From CALBPI01 sp039814545 (GTDB lineage: Bacteria; Pseudomonadota; Gammaproteobacteria; Steroidobacterales; Woeseiaceae): a stretch of 64,000 bases of DNA. The position numbers and the translations under genes were made by a program. The notes beneath the pieces were generated by a model. That model saw only the letters and a program-made list of their open reading frames with translations, searched no databases and was not told the origin of the DNA. The DNA lies in the NCBI GenBank assembly GCA_039814545.1, contig JBCCBB010000002.1, positions 72,925 through 136,924 of the forward strand, given 5' to 3'. Positions 42,441 through 51,656 of this stretch are shown one piece after another (position 1 is the first letter of the stretch; every line of letters starts with the position of its first letter).

Positions 42441-44672
42441 TCAGCGCAGGGTGTTCGTGATCGCAGCACCCAGGAACAGATACACGGTCGTCTCGCCGTT
42501 CTCACCGAACCCGGTCGCCAGGAACATCGGCCCGATCAGTGTGTCGAGCCGGGCGAAAAGACTGCCGTTCATAATCAGGTCGTTCGCCGAAACGTCGTCG
42601 CGCCGCTGCCAAGTATTACCGGCCTCGAGTGACGCACCCAGGTACCAGGGCAAATCAAACAACCCACCGCCCGTCTCCCCCAATCGGCGCTGCACGACGG
42701 CGCGACCGACGAAGCTGTGGGGCCCCGTCAACGCACCACGATCCAGGCCAGAGAGATTCAGAAACCCTCCCAGCTCATTGAAGGCCTGGACCAGATCATC
42801 GGCATCGTCCGATGTGGTGAAGTCGGCGCCCAGCAATAACGTGTAGCGACCCCAGGTGTTGAAGTTCGCCCAGGAACCCACGAGCTGTTCATAGTTGCGC
42901 GCTGCACCCAGTCCGGACCGCTCAAAATCGAGCCGGACGTCGAATCGGCTGCCGACTGTCGGCACGACCGTGTCGTCGAGCGTGTCAAAGCCAAAGCTCG
43001 CACGGTAACCCCCTGTGTCGAAGTCGATGTTCTCCAGGGTCGGTGCACCGATCTTGACCCGCGCATTGGCGGACCCCCGAAACAGGCCAAGACGGACCTC
43101 GCCCCAGTTGGAGATCTCTCGACCTGCAAATACGGCGAGCTCGCCTGTGGAGAGTCGGTAACGCGCGATCCGGTCGTTGCCCTCGAAGACATCGATATTG
43201 CGTTGCTCCAGTGAGAGCTGAGGGGCGACGAAATACCGCAGGTTGAAATCGAGCGGCTGGTAGAACTCGCTTTCGAAGGCGAATCGCGTGCCGAATCGGG
43301 CGTCGTTGCGCCACTCCGCCCCGAGCCGGTTGATCGCCGTACGCAGGTATCGCGCTGACAAAATGATGTTGCCCGAACCTTCGAAATCCTCCTCGATACC
43401 GAGGCCGAACCGCAAATAGCCTGGGCCCCAGGATTTCGCCTTAGCGTCTATGACGATTCCGGCCGAGTCCTCGGACTCGATCCACTGGTAGCCCACACGC
43501 TCGAACAGTCCCAGTCCGTAGATGCGGCCCAGGTCTTCTCTGAGCTGCTCGAGCGATAGCGGCGCACCGGGCTGGGTGCCGAGCCGCGTCTCGATCACGC
43601 GCGGCGACACGTCGGCGTCCGTCTCGACTCGAACGAAATCCGGTACACGTGGCCTGCCCGACGCGCCCGCGGCACGACGGCTACGGCGTGCCTGGCAGGC
43701 CGCAGGCGGCGCCGACAACGCCTCGAGCACCTTGCGCTGCGATTGCGCCGTGTTGTAGCCGATCGCTATGGCCTCGAGCGCCCGATCGAATGCCGTGGAT
43801 GGCAGCAACCCAAGCTCGGGCTTGATGTAGACATCCTCTGCATGGAGTTGTTCGCGCTGGCGCTGCGTTTCACGCCCGATAAGAATGTTGAGCGCCTGGT
43901 CCGCAATGGACACCGCGCTGCCCAGCTGTTCGGGTGGCAGTAAGGGAAACCCCACGTCAACGGCGATGATGCGCATCTTGCCGAACGTCTCGCGCGCGGC
44001 CTCGACCGGAAGGTTCATCGCCAGACCACCGTCCACAAGCAGGCGCGAGTCCCGCTCGATAGGCGCGAATACCCCCGGCGCCGACATGCTCGCCTGCATG
44101 GCGGTGACCACATCGCCGGTGCCCATGACGACGGTCTCACCGGTGTAGAGATCGGCCGCGACCGCACGATAAGGCGTTGGCAGATGATCGAAGTCATCGA
44201 CCGTGGACACGGCGATGGCGTTCTCGCGCAGGTACAAGGCCAGCTTCTGGGCCTGCACGAGGCCCGCGGGCAGCCGCAGCGAGCCCTCGCGCACACCGAC
44301 CTCGAACGGCACGAGGAACCCGTCATCGTCACGTTTGCGCCGATAGGTCAGCTGGGAGCGGCGCGGGCTGTCGGTGAAGGCGTCATTCCAGTCGATGCCG
44401 CGTATTACGCCCTCAAGCGCATCGGGCTCAAGGCCCGCCGCGTAAAGCCCCCCAACCACAGCGCCCATGCTCGTGCCGACGACGGCGTCCACGGGTACAC
44501 AGAGCTCGTCGAGCAGGCGCAGTACGCCCACATGCGCAGCCCCGCGCGCGCCGCCGCCGGACAACACCAGCACGATGCGCTCGCGTTCACCTGCCGCAGG
44601 CACCTCATTGGCTGCCGCCACAGCGGCCCAGAACAGGCTGGCAATGATCGTCGCGCAGGCGATTCGGTTCAT
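42441..44672 (-). CDS. Patatin-like phospholipase with a POTRA/beta-barrel region (PlpD-like, type Vd)
   Basis: The 743-residue protein has a signal peptide (MNRIACATIIASLFWAAVAAANE). Its patatin domain (about residues 30-320) has oxyanion-hole GGGARG (39-44), the nucleophile motif GTSMG (Ser68) and the DGGLAMNLP segment supplying the catalytic Asp. A linker with a POTRA-like segment near residues 370-440 is followed by an outer-membrane beta-barrel region to the C-terminus (VYLFLGAAITNTLR). This is the layout of PlpD/FplA type Vd autotransporters, which present a phospholipase A1/A2 on the cell surface. The start at ATG 44672 is preferred over an upstream in-frame ATG. It is convergent with the small gene ending at 42436. 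Confidence 0.88.
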   Translation of the reverse strand: MNRIACATIIASLFWAAVAAANEVPAAGERERIVLVLSGGGARGAAHVGVLRLLDELCVPVDAVVGTSMGAVVGGLYAAGLEPDALEGVIRGIDWNDAFTDSPRRSQLTYRRKRDDDGFLVPFEVGVREGSLRLPAGLVQAQKLALYLRENAIAVSTVDDFDHLPTPYRAVAADLYTGETVVMGTGDVVTAMQASMSAPGVFAPIERDSRLLVDGGLAMNLPVEAARETFGKMRIIAVDVGFPLLPPEQLGSAVSIADQALNILIGRETQRQREQLHAEDVYIKPELGLLPSTAFDRALEAIAIGYNTAQSQRKVLEALSAPPAACQARRSRRAAGASGRPRVPDFVRVETDADVSPRVIETRLGTQPGAPLSLEQLREDLGRIYGLGLFERVGYQWIESEDSAGIVIDAKAKSWGPGYLRFGLGIEEDFEGSGNIILSARYLRTAINRLGAEWRNDARFGTRFAFESEFYQPLDFNLRYFVAPQLSLEQRNIDVFEGNDRIARYRLSTGELAVFAGREISNWGEVRLGLFRGSANARVKIGAPTLENIDFDTGGYRASFGFDTLDDTVVPTVGSRFDVRLDFERSGLGAARNYEQLVGSWANFNTWGRYTLLLGADFTTSDDADDLVQAFNELGGFLNLSGLDRGALTGPHSFVGRAVVQRRLGETGGGLFDLPWYLGASLEAGNTWQRRDDVSANDLIMNGSLFARLDTLIGPMFLATGFGENGETTVYLFLGAAITNTLR

Positions 44673-44782
44673 GCGCGCGAGTATAGGTGTGGTGGCCCAG
44701 CCACCGCCAATCAGGGATAATCGGCTGCTGGGACAACAGGCAATCAATACGGGCCCGGTGGGCCTATTTCGGGGGAACCAAC

Positions 44783-46081
<1,299 letters not shown>

Positions 46082-46086
46082 CGCCC

Positions 46087-47856
46087 ATGCCCAGTGGCGA
46101 CTCGATGAAGCGCGTCACGCAGTCACTCGTCAGGGAACTCACCCTGACGCTGCGTGACGCGTTTATCGATTACAACACCCGGTTCGGGCAAATCACGCGG
46201 CGCGCCAAGCGCCGTTTCGAGCAGCGCGACTGGTCTGCCGGCCGCGTCGACGCCGTCGAGCGCATCGACCTCTACGAAAAATGCGTGGCCGCCGCCGTCG
46301 CCGAGGTGGCCGAGCTCACGGGGAACTGCGAAGACCCGCAACTTCTCTTGCACGAGGCGCGTGAGAGCTATGCGCGCGAAATCTCGGGCTACCCCGACCC
46401 CGAGTTCTTTAAGACATTTTTCAACTCCGTCACGCGGCGTATCTTCAAGACCGTCGGGGTTGATGCTGAGGTGGAATTCGTCGCGGCCGAAGTACGCCCA
46501 ACGGAATACACCAAGAACCAGCTCGACAGCCGCGTCTACCGCAACCGGGGCGCCCTGCGTTACCTGTTTGATGAGGCGCTGACGGACTACTCCTTCGGCG
46601 TACGCTGGCGCGACGTCGAGCGCACGATCCGCTGGATGACGGCCGAGATCGACGCCTACACGGCAAGCCTCGGACCCATGGCGAAGGTGGTCTCCATCGA
46701 ACTCATGGAGACCGTGTTCTACCGCAGCACGCGGGCCTATCTCGTCGGGCGCATCGAGGGTAACGATTGGGTCTCACCGCTCGTCATCGCGCTCAAGAAT
46801 TCCGACGAGGGCATCTTTGCCGACGCCGTGATCCTCTCTGAGAACGACGTCAGCATGTTGTTCGGGTTCACGCGCAGCTACTTCCACGCTGACGTGTCCC
46901 GCGTGAGCACCGCCGTCGCCTTCGTCAAGTCGATCCTGCCCGGAAAACCCATTGCCGAGATTTACACAGTCATGGGCCGCGCCAAACAGGGCAAGACTGA
47001 ACGATTCCGAAGCCTTGATCTGCACATGCAGAACTCGACAGACAAATTCGTCTTCGCGCGCGGCGACAAGGGCATGGTTATGGAAGTGTTCACGCTGCCG
47101 TCGATCCCGCTCGTGTTCAAGCTCATTCGCGACAAGTTCGCCTACCCCAAAGACATCGTGCGCCAGGACGTCCTCGACAAATACCGACTCGTCTTCCACC
47201 ACGATCGCGCCGGGCGCCTGATCGACGCACAGGAGTTTCGGAGGCTCGAGTTCGATCGCGACCGGTTCGAAGATGACTTACTCGAGTCCCTGCTCACCAG
47301 CTGCTCGCAAACCTGTGTCCTCGAGGGCAACAAGCTCGTCATCAAGCACAGCTACCTGGAGCGCCGGCTGGCACCGCTCAACCTCTACCTGCAAGAGGCA
47401 GAGCCGGACCAGGTTCGCGCCGCGGCCATCGACTACGGCCAGGCGATTCGCGACCTCGCCTTCAGCAACATTTTCGCAGGTGACCTGCTGCTCAAGAACT
47501 TCGGCGTCACCCGCCACGGCCGTGTCATCTTTTACGACTACGATGAGCTTTGCCTGGTGACGGAATGCAATTTCCGCCGCCTGCCCGAAGCCCGCGACGA
47601 CGTCGACGAAATGCGCAGCGGCGCCTGGTTCTACGTCGGCCCCGACGACATCTTCCCAGAGCAATTCGTGCGCTTCCTGGGCTTCCGCGAAGACGCCCGC
47701 GAGGCCTTCCTTGAACACCACGGCGACCTGCTCGACCCCGACTTCTGGATCCGCCTGAAGCGCCGGCTTGAAACGGGCCAGTCCCCCGAAGTCATCCCCT
47801 ACCAGCCCAAACAATGGAGCGAAGTCGCCGGCCCGGGACACTTTGTGACGCGCTGA
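46087..47856 (+). CDS. aceK: Isocitrate dehydrogenase kinase/phosphatase
   Basis: The 589-residue protein matches AceK, which phosphorylates and dephosphorylates Icd to divert isocitrate to the glyoxylate shunt. Visible marks are the N-terminal regulatory domain (TLTLRDAFIDYNTRFGQITRRAKRRFE), the ATP-binding region VFARGDKGMVMEVFTLPSIPLVFKLIRDKF, and the catalytic segment FSNIFAGDLLLKNFGVTRHGRVIFYDYDEL. It starts 5 bases after icd at ATG 46087; ATG 46105 is an alternative. In E. coli aceK lies in aceBAK instead. No aceA or aceB is present in this window. Confidence 0.96.
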   Translation: MPSGDSMKRVTQSLVRELTLTLRDAFIDYNTRFGQITRRAKRRFEQRDWSAGRVDAVERIDLYEKCVAAAVAEVAELTGNCEDPQLLLHEARESYAREISGYPDPEFFKTFFNSVTRRIFKTVGVDAEVEFVAAEVRPTEYTKNQLDSRVYRNRGALRYLFDEALTDYSFGVRWRDVERTIRWMTAEIDAYTASLGPMAKVVSIELMETVFYRSTRAYLVGRIEGNDWVSPLVIALKNSDEGIFADAVILSENDVSMLFGFTRSYFHADVSRVSTAVAFVKSILPGKPIAEIYTVMGRAKQGKTERFRSLDLHMQNSTDKFVFARGDKGMVMEVFTLPSIPLVFKLIRDKFAYPKDIVRQDVLDKYRLVFHHDRAGRLIDAQEFRRLEFDRDRFEDDLLESLLTSCSQTCVLEGNKLVIKHSYLERRLAPLNLYLQEAEPDQVRAAAIDYGQAIRDLAFSNIFAGDLLLKNFGVTRHGRVIFYDYDELCLVTECNFRRLPEARDDVDEMRSGAWFYVGPDDIFPEQFVRFLGFREDAREAFLEHHGDLLDPDFWIRLKRRLETGQSPEVIPYQPKQWSEVAGPGHFVTR

Positions 47857-47947
47857 CGACTGCGCCACGTGCCCCGTCATCGCGAAACGCGCAGCGCCGC
47901 GGCGATCTCGCAACGGAATCGCGCGGCCAAACAAACCCACTACCCCG

Positions 47948-48064
47948 CCATCCCGCCGGGGCGGAGGGGTTTGCCGGACGCGCTCAAGTACATCCCTGTA
48001 TCGCTCGCTGGGCGACGTCCTGTCGCCCAACGGTCCGTAAAACCCCTCCGCCCCGACAGGATGG
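47948..48064. repeat. Structured repeat element A1
   Basis: This 117-bp element is bounded by CCATCC and GGATGG. Its long outer stem pairs CGGGGCGGAGGGGTTT with AAACCCCTCCGCCCCG perfectly. Inside are two small hairpins, TACA-TCCC-TGTA and TGGGCGAC-GTCCT-GTCGCCCA. The inner part aligns well with the reverse complement of A2 while the outer stem sequence is different. Confidence 0.8.
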
Positions 48065-48110
48065 CTGCCTCACCACGGGCTGTGAGCTCACAGAGTTTTG
48101 TTGAGGCAGC
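48064..48110. repeat. Nested hairpin between A1 and A2
   Basis: The outer arms GCTGCCTCA and TGAGGCAGC are perfectly complementary. Inside them is the 14-base palindrome CTGTGAGCTCACAG (48080-48093). The element fills the whole interval between A1 and A2. It has no T-tract, so it is not a standard terminator. Confidence 0.7.
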
Positions 48111-48227
48111 CTGTCTGTGCCGCCGATGGGTGTTGGCGGGATGTCGCGCGGCAAGGACGCCGCTCGCCAAGCGATCCATGGATGGACTCGAGCGTTCCCG
48201 ACAACACCCATCGGCGGTACGGGCAGG
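48110..48227. repeat. Structured repeat element A2 (inverted copy)
   Basis: This 118-bp element has a perfect outer stem CCGCCGATGGGTGTTG / CAACACCCATCGGCGG, extended outwards by CCTGTCTGT / GGGCAGG with mismatches. Read on the minus strand, its interior carries TCCA-TCCA-TGGA and GCGGC-GTCCTT-GCCGC hairpins in the same order as A1. The two copies therefore keep structure and loop sequence while changing stem sequence. Confidence 0.8.
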
Positions 48228-48274
48228 CGGGAGTCGTTAGTAGGTCGTGCTGGTGAACAGCACGATAGCGTGGG

Positions 48275-48312
48275 GAGGTTGCCGCGCCTGCTGCGCAGGC
48301 TCGCAATGACGA
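48275..48312 (-). repeat. REP-like unit, reverse orientation
   Basis: The full unit starts GAGGTTGCCGC and ends GGCTCGCAATGACGA. Its central perfect 6-bp stem is GCCTGC-TGC-GCAGGC. It is the reverse-oriented partner of the diverged unit at 47874-47909, which reads CCGTCATCGCG at the left. Confidence 0.8.
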
Positions 48313-48318
48313 GGGGAA

Positions 48319-48618
48319 CTATTCGCCGGCGCTTAACGCCCCGAGCACGGCCCGCCGTCGCAGCGGCACATCGATCCGTGCATCGGCCGCAACGCCATCA
48401 CCGCCCGTAACGAGCAGGCGGCAACCTTTGAGGATGGCGGCGGCGACAGCTGCCGAGTGCTCGCCATCGCAAATCGCAACGTCCGCGACGGCCACATCGT
48501 CACTGGCCGCGAATGCCGCGACGGTGTCAAAGCGTCGGGGGAGATGCCCCTCATCACCGAGCCAGCCTGCGAGCTGTGCTGTGATGTCGGGCTCGAGTGC
48601 GATGAGCGCCACTCTCAT
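48319..48618 (-). CDS. Small receiver-like protein coupled to proA, function unknown
   Basis: The 99-residue protein starts MRVALIALEPDITAQLAGWLGDEGHLPRRFDTVAAF and reads like a shortened response-regulator receiver. A strand-helix pattern leads to VAICDGEHSAAVAAAIL, where an Asp at the end of the third strand would be the phosphoacceptor. It stops short of a full receiver (usually about 120 residues) and has no output domain. Its ATG overlaps the proA stop by 4 bases (48615-48618), which argues that it is a translated gene. A role in proline metabolism is not implied. It could also be a decayed gene. Confidence 0.5.
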   Translation of the reverse strand: MRVALIALEPDITAQLAGWLGDEGHLPRRFDTVAAFAASDDVAVADVAICDGEHSAAVAAAILKGCRLLVTGGDGVAADARIDVPLRRRAVLGALSAGE

Positions 48619-49883
48619 GGGCGGATTTGGCCGCTGCCGCGCACGACGTATTTGTAGCTGACGAGTTCTGCGGCGCCGACCGGGCCACGGGCGTGAATGC
48701 GGCTCGTCGAGATGCCGATTTCCGCGCCCATGCCGAACTCGCCACCATCGGCGAATTGGGTCGAGGCGTTGTGCATCACGATGGCGCTGTCGACATCGTC
48801 GAAGAAGCGCTGCGCCGCGTCTGCATCGCTCGTGATGATCGACTCCGTATGGCCTGAGCCAAACTCCGCGATGTGATGGACAGCCGCATCGAGGTCATCG
48901 ACCACACGTACAGCGATGATGCGGTCGAGGTATTCGGTGCGCCAGTCGGCTTCCGTCGCCGGTGTGATACGGTCGTCCATTGCGCGCGAGCGCTCGCAGC
49001 CGCGCAAGGCGCAGTCGGCGGCGAACAACGCATCAAAAACGGACCGCACCGTGTCTGGTGCCAGCGCAGCGTCCACAAGCAGCGTCTCGGCCGCACCGCA
49101 GATTCCGGTGCGCCGAAGTTTCGCGTTGACGGTGATGTCTCGCGCCATAGTCGCGTCGGCGGCGTCGTGCAGGTAAATGTGGCAAATGCCATCGAGGTGA
49201 CCGATGACGGGCACGCGCGCATCGCGCTGTACGCGCTCAATGAGCCCACGTCCGCCTCGCGGTACGACGACATCAATCGTGCCTTCGCCGCCTGCGAGCA
49301 AGGCACCCACCAGCACACGGTCCTGATCGGGCACCATCTGCACGGCGTCCGCCGGCAAACCGCTGTCTTCGAGCGCGGCACGCAGCAAGGCAACAATGGC
49401 TCGGCTGCTCGCGGCGCTCTCGCTGCCACCCCGAAGGATGACGGCATTGCCGGCCTTGAGGCAGATGGCCGCCGCGTCGGCGGTCACATTCGGGCGACTT
49501 TCGTAGACGATGCCAATGACGCCGAGCGGTACGCTGACCCGCGCGATGTCGAGGCCGTTGTCGGGCTGCCAGCGCGACAGCTCCCGACCCACGGGATCGG
49601 GTAAAGCCGCAATCGCATCGAGCGCGTCGGCTATGGCCGCGACACGGTCGGTATCGAGGCGCAGCCGGTCTACCATCGCAGCGCTGAGTCCATTGGCTTC
49701 GGCGGCGGCCACGTCAGCGGCATTGGCCTCGAGCACCTGCGGCGCGCCGCTGCGCAAGGCGCTGGCCATAGCACGAATGCCCGCAGCGCGAGCAGCACCA
49801 TCGCAACGCGACAGGGTCGTGACCGCCTCACGGGCCTGGCGTCCCAGCGTGCCGATGATCGCTTGTGCGTCTGTCTCATTCAT
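48615..49883 (-). CDS. proA: Gamma-glutamyl phosphate reductase
   Basis: The 422-residue enzyme reduces glutamate 5-phosphate to glutamate semialdehyde in proline synthesis. Family marks are SVPLGVIGIVYESRPNVTADAAAICLKAGNAVILRGGSE, VPRGGRGLIERVQRDARVPVIGHLDGICHIYL, and the catalytic cysteine in RRTGICGAAETLLVD. The late HNASTQFADGGEFGMGAEIGIST is also typical. I set the start at ATG 49883, overlapping proB by 8 bases; the frame is open much further upstream across proB, but that part is out of register with real coding. It is followed by a coupled small ORF. Confidence 0.96.
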   Translation of the reverse strand: MNETDAQAIIGTLGRQAREAVTTLSRCDGAARAAGIRAMASALRSGAPQVLEANAADVAAAEANGLSAAMVDRLRLDTDRVAAIADALDAIAALPDPVGRELSRWQPDNGLDIARVSVPLGVIGIVYESRPNVTADAAAICLKAGNAVILRGGSESAASSRAIVALLRAALEDSGLPADAVQMVPDQDRVLVGALLAGGEGTIDVVVPRGGRGLIERVQRDARVPVIGHLDGICHIYLHDAADATMARDITVNAKLRRTGICGAAETLLVDAALAPDTVRSVFDALFAADCALRGCERSRAMDDRITPATEADWRTEYLDRIIAVRVVDDLDAAVHHIAEFGSGHTESIITSDADAAQRFFDDVDSAIVMHNASTQFADGGEFGMGAEIGISTSRIHARGPVGAAELVSYKYVVRGSGQIRP

Positions 49884-51006
49884 GAGTCTTGGGGTTCTCC
49901 AACACCAGGTCGTCGCGATGCACGAGGGGCACAGTCCGCGCCCCGTCTTTGGCCGCGGCCATCGCATCGCGTGCAGCCACACTATCGAGACCCGCGAGCC
50001 CGATGCCAAGTTCCGCGTTATTGAGCTGGCCACGAATCGCGATGCAGTCACCGCGCTCGAAATCACCCTCGATGTCGACCACGCCCACGGGCAACAAGCT
50101 CGCGCCCTGCGCCAACGCAGTGGCGGCACCCGCGTCCACAATCACGGCGGCGGCCTGGCGCAGGCTCGCCCGGATCCAGCGTCGTCGCGCATCCGGAACC
50201 GTGGTCGCGGCGTCGAACGACGTTGCACGTGCACCTTTCGCCAAGGCGCCGATGGGCGCCAGGTCACGCCCCGAGGCAATGACGACCGCAGCACCCGCAC
50301 CCGTCGCAAGGCGCGCCGCCGCGATCTTGCTGCGCATGCCGCCCGTGCCGTGGGCGCTGCTCGACTCGCCGGCGATGGCATCAATGGCCTCGTCGACCTC
50401 GGTCACGTGCGCGATGTGTGCCGCGTCCGGGTGCGTCGCGGGATCGGCCGCGTAGAGACCGTCAACGTCGCTCAGCAGTATCAGCAGATCGGCGCCGATC
50501 ATCTGAGCCACGCGCGCCGCCAAACGGTCATTGTCGCCGTAGCGCAGCTCCTCAGTGGCCACCGTGTCGTTTTCGTTGATGACCGGCACGATTCGCGCCG
50601 CGGCCAGTGCGTCGAGCGTGGCGCGCGCATTGAGGTGACGACGTCGGTGCTCGGTGTCCTGCGGCGTGAGCAATACCTGTGCGCTGCGGCAGCCTGCCGC
50701 GGACAGCGCACTGCGCCAGGCTTGCGCCAGCGCGACCTGGCCAGCCGCTGCCGCAGCCTGCTTGATGGCCAGAGCACTGGCACCGCGCGGCTGCCCTACG
50801 TCTTGCGCACCCAGCGCCACGGCACCGGACGACACAACGGTCACGCGCGCGCCACGCGCTTGCAGCCGCGCAATATCCGCACACAGGGTATCGAGCCAGT
50901 CACGACGCAACGTGTGCGCGTCGTCGACGAGCAGCGCAGAGCCGACCTTAATAACGATGGATGCCGCCGCGTCGAGCAGTGCCGCGGCATCGCTTGCGGT
51001 GGTCAC
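49876..51006 (-). CDS. proB: Glutamate 5-kinase
   Basis: The 376-residue enzyme phosphorylates glutamate as the first committed step of proline synthesis. The amino-acid-kinase domain shows IKVGSALL near residue 20, TVVSSGAVALG, NENDTVATEELRYGDNDRLAARVAQMIGADLLILLSDVDGLY and TGGMRSKIAAA. The C-terminal 80 residues form the PUA domain (DAGAATALAQGASLLPVGVVDIEGDFERGD). The feedback site for proline is expected in the kinase domain. The start is GTG 51006, whose GTGA overlaps the ilvH stop, so ilvH, proB, proA and the small ORF form one coupled operon. Confidence 0.96.
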   Translation of the reverse strand: MTTASDAAALLDAAASIVIKVGSALLVDDAHTLRRDWLDTLCADIARLQARGARVTVVSSGAVALGAQDVGQPRGASALAIKQAAAAAGQVALAQAWRSALSAAGCRSAQVLLTPQDTEHRRRHLNARATLDALAAARIVPVINENDTVATEELRYGDNDRLAARVAQMIGADLLILLSDVDGLYAADPATHPDAAHIAHVTEVDEAIDAIAGESSSAHGTGGMRSKIAAARLATGAGAAVVIASGRDLAPIGALAKGARATSFDAATTVPDARRRWIRASLRQAAAVIVDAGAATALAQGASLLPVGVVDIEGDFERGDCIAIRGQLNNAELGIGLAGLDSVAARDAMAAAKDGARTVPLVHRDDLVLENPKTHE

Positions 51007-51530
51007 ATCCCCGCCTGCCCTTCGACGGGCAGCGCACGCACCTCGCCTGCGAGCACACGCTCGCCGCGCGAGATGCCCAGGCTGCCGGAGCGCACGAGCA
51101 CGATGACCTCGCCGTGGCGACCAATAGCCGCGACAAATTTATCGACGTCTGCGGTACCACCGGCGTATTCGACGGTGAACGACTTGGCGCTGTCGTCGAG
51201 CACGGCGGCACCGTGGCTCACACACCATTCCGACAGCGTCCGCGTGTTGCGAACCACGAGCTTGAGCAGGGCGAGTTCGCGCTCAAAATGATCACCGAGC
51301 GTCATGTCGTGCATATCGACGACATCGACGAGCTTGTTGAGCTGCTTCGCGATCTGCGCGAGCGCCGCATCGGAGCCCGAAGTGACCAGCGTCAGGCGCG
51401 AAATCAGCGGGTCTTCCGTCGGTGCCACGTTGAGCGATTCGATGTTGTAGCCGCGCGTAGAGAACAGGCCCGTGAGCCTTGTGAGCGCACCGACTTCGTT
51501 CTGCATCAATACGGAGATGACGTGGCGCAT
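51003..51530 (-). CDS. ilvH: Acetolactate synthase small (regulatory) subunit
   Basis: The 175-residue protein is the valine-sensing subunit of acetohydroxyacid synthase. Its N-terminal ACT domain reads MRHVISVLMQNEVGALTRLTGLFSTRGYNIESLNVAPTEDPLISRLTLV, nearly canonical for IlvH. The C-terminal domain follows with LVVRNTRTLSEWCVSHGAAVLDDSAKSFTVEYAGG. I start at ATG 51530; the frame continues upstream to 52256 only as antisense to ilvB. Unlike the usual ilvBH or ilvIH order, the gene is divergent from the large-subunit gene and is coupled to proB by a 4-base overlap. Confidence 0.95.
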   Translation of the reverse strand: MRHVISVLMQNEVGALTRLTGLFSTRGYNIESLNVAPTEDPLISRLTLVTSGSDAALAQIAKQLNKLVDVVDMHDMTLGDHFERELALLKLVVRNTRTLSEWCVSHGAAVLDDSAKSFTVEYAGGTADVDKFVAAIGRHGEVIVLVRSGSLGISRGERVLAGEVRALPVEGQAGM

Positions 51531-51656
51531 CGCACCGCTCCCGTTCAAAAACCTGATCGCCCTGCTGGCGTCGGTGGATACTCTCGCACCACCTGCACTA
51601 TTGCAATGCACAAAACGATCACAGAGACTCGGCTCAAACCACCGGAAATAAAGCCC

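Larger units (their letters stand above)
47857..48318. other. 462-base intergenic region filled with inverted repeats
   Basis: No convincing gene lies between aceK and the convergent small ORF. In order it holds: a diverged REP-like unit (47874-47909), element A1 (47948-48064), a nested hairpin (48064-48110), element A2 in inverted orientation (48110-48227), a CGTGCTG-GTGAA-CAGCACG hairpin (48246-48264) and a reverse REP-like unit (48275-48312). The ends are thus REP-like units in inverted orientation. Short open frames exist but none shows a ribosome site and a protein-like composition together. Confidence 0.75.

Noticed and set aside
47948..48227. Integron attC-like recombination sites
   Set aside because: The elements have long stems but lack the GTTRRRY/RYYYAAC core sites at their ends and are not next to gene cassettes or an integrase.
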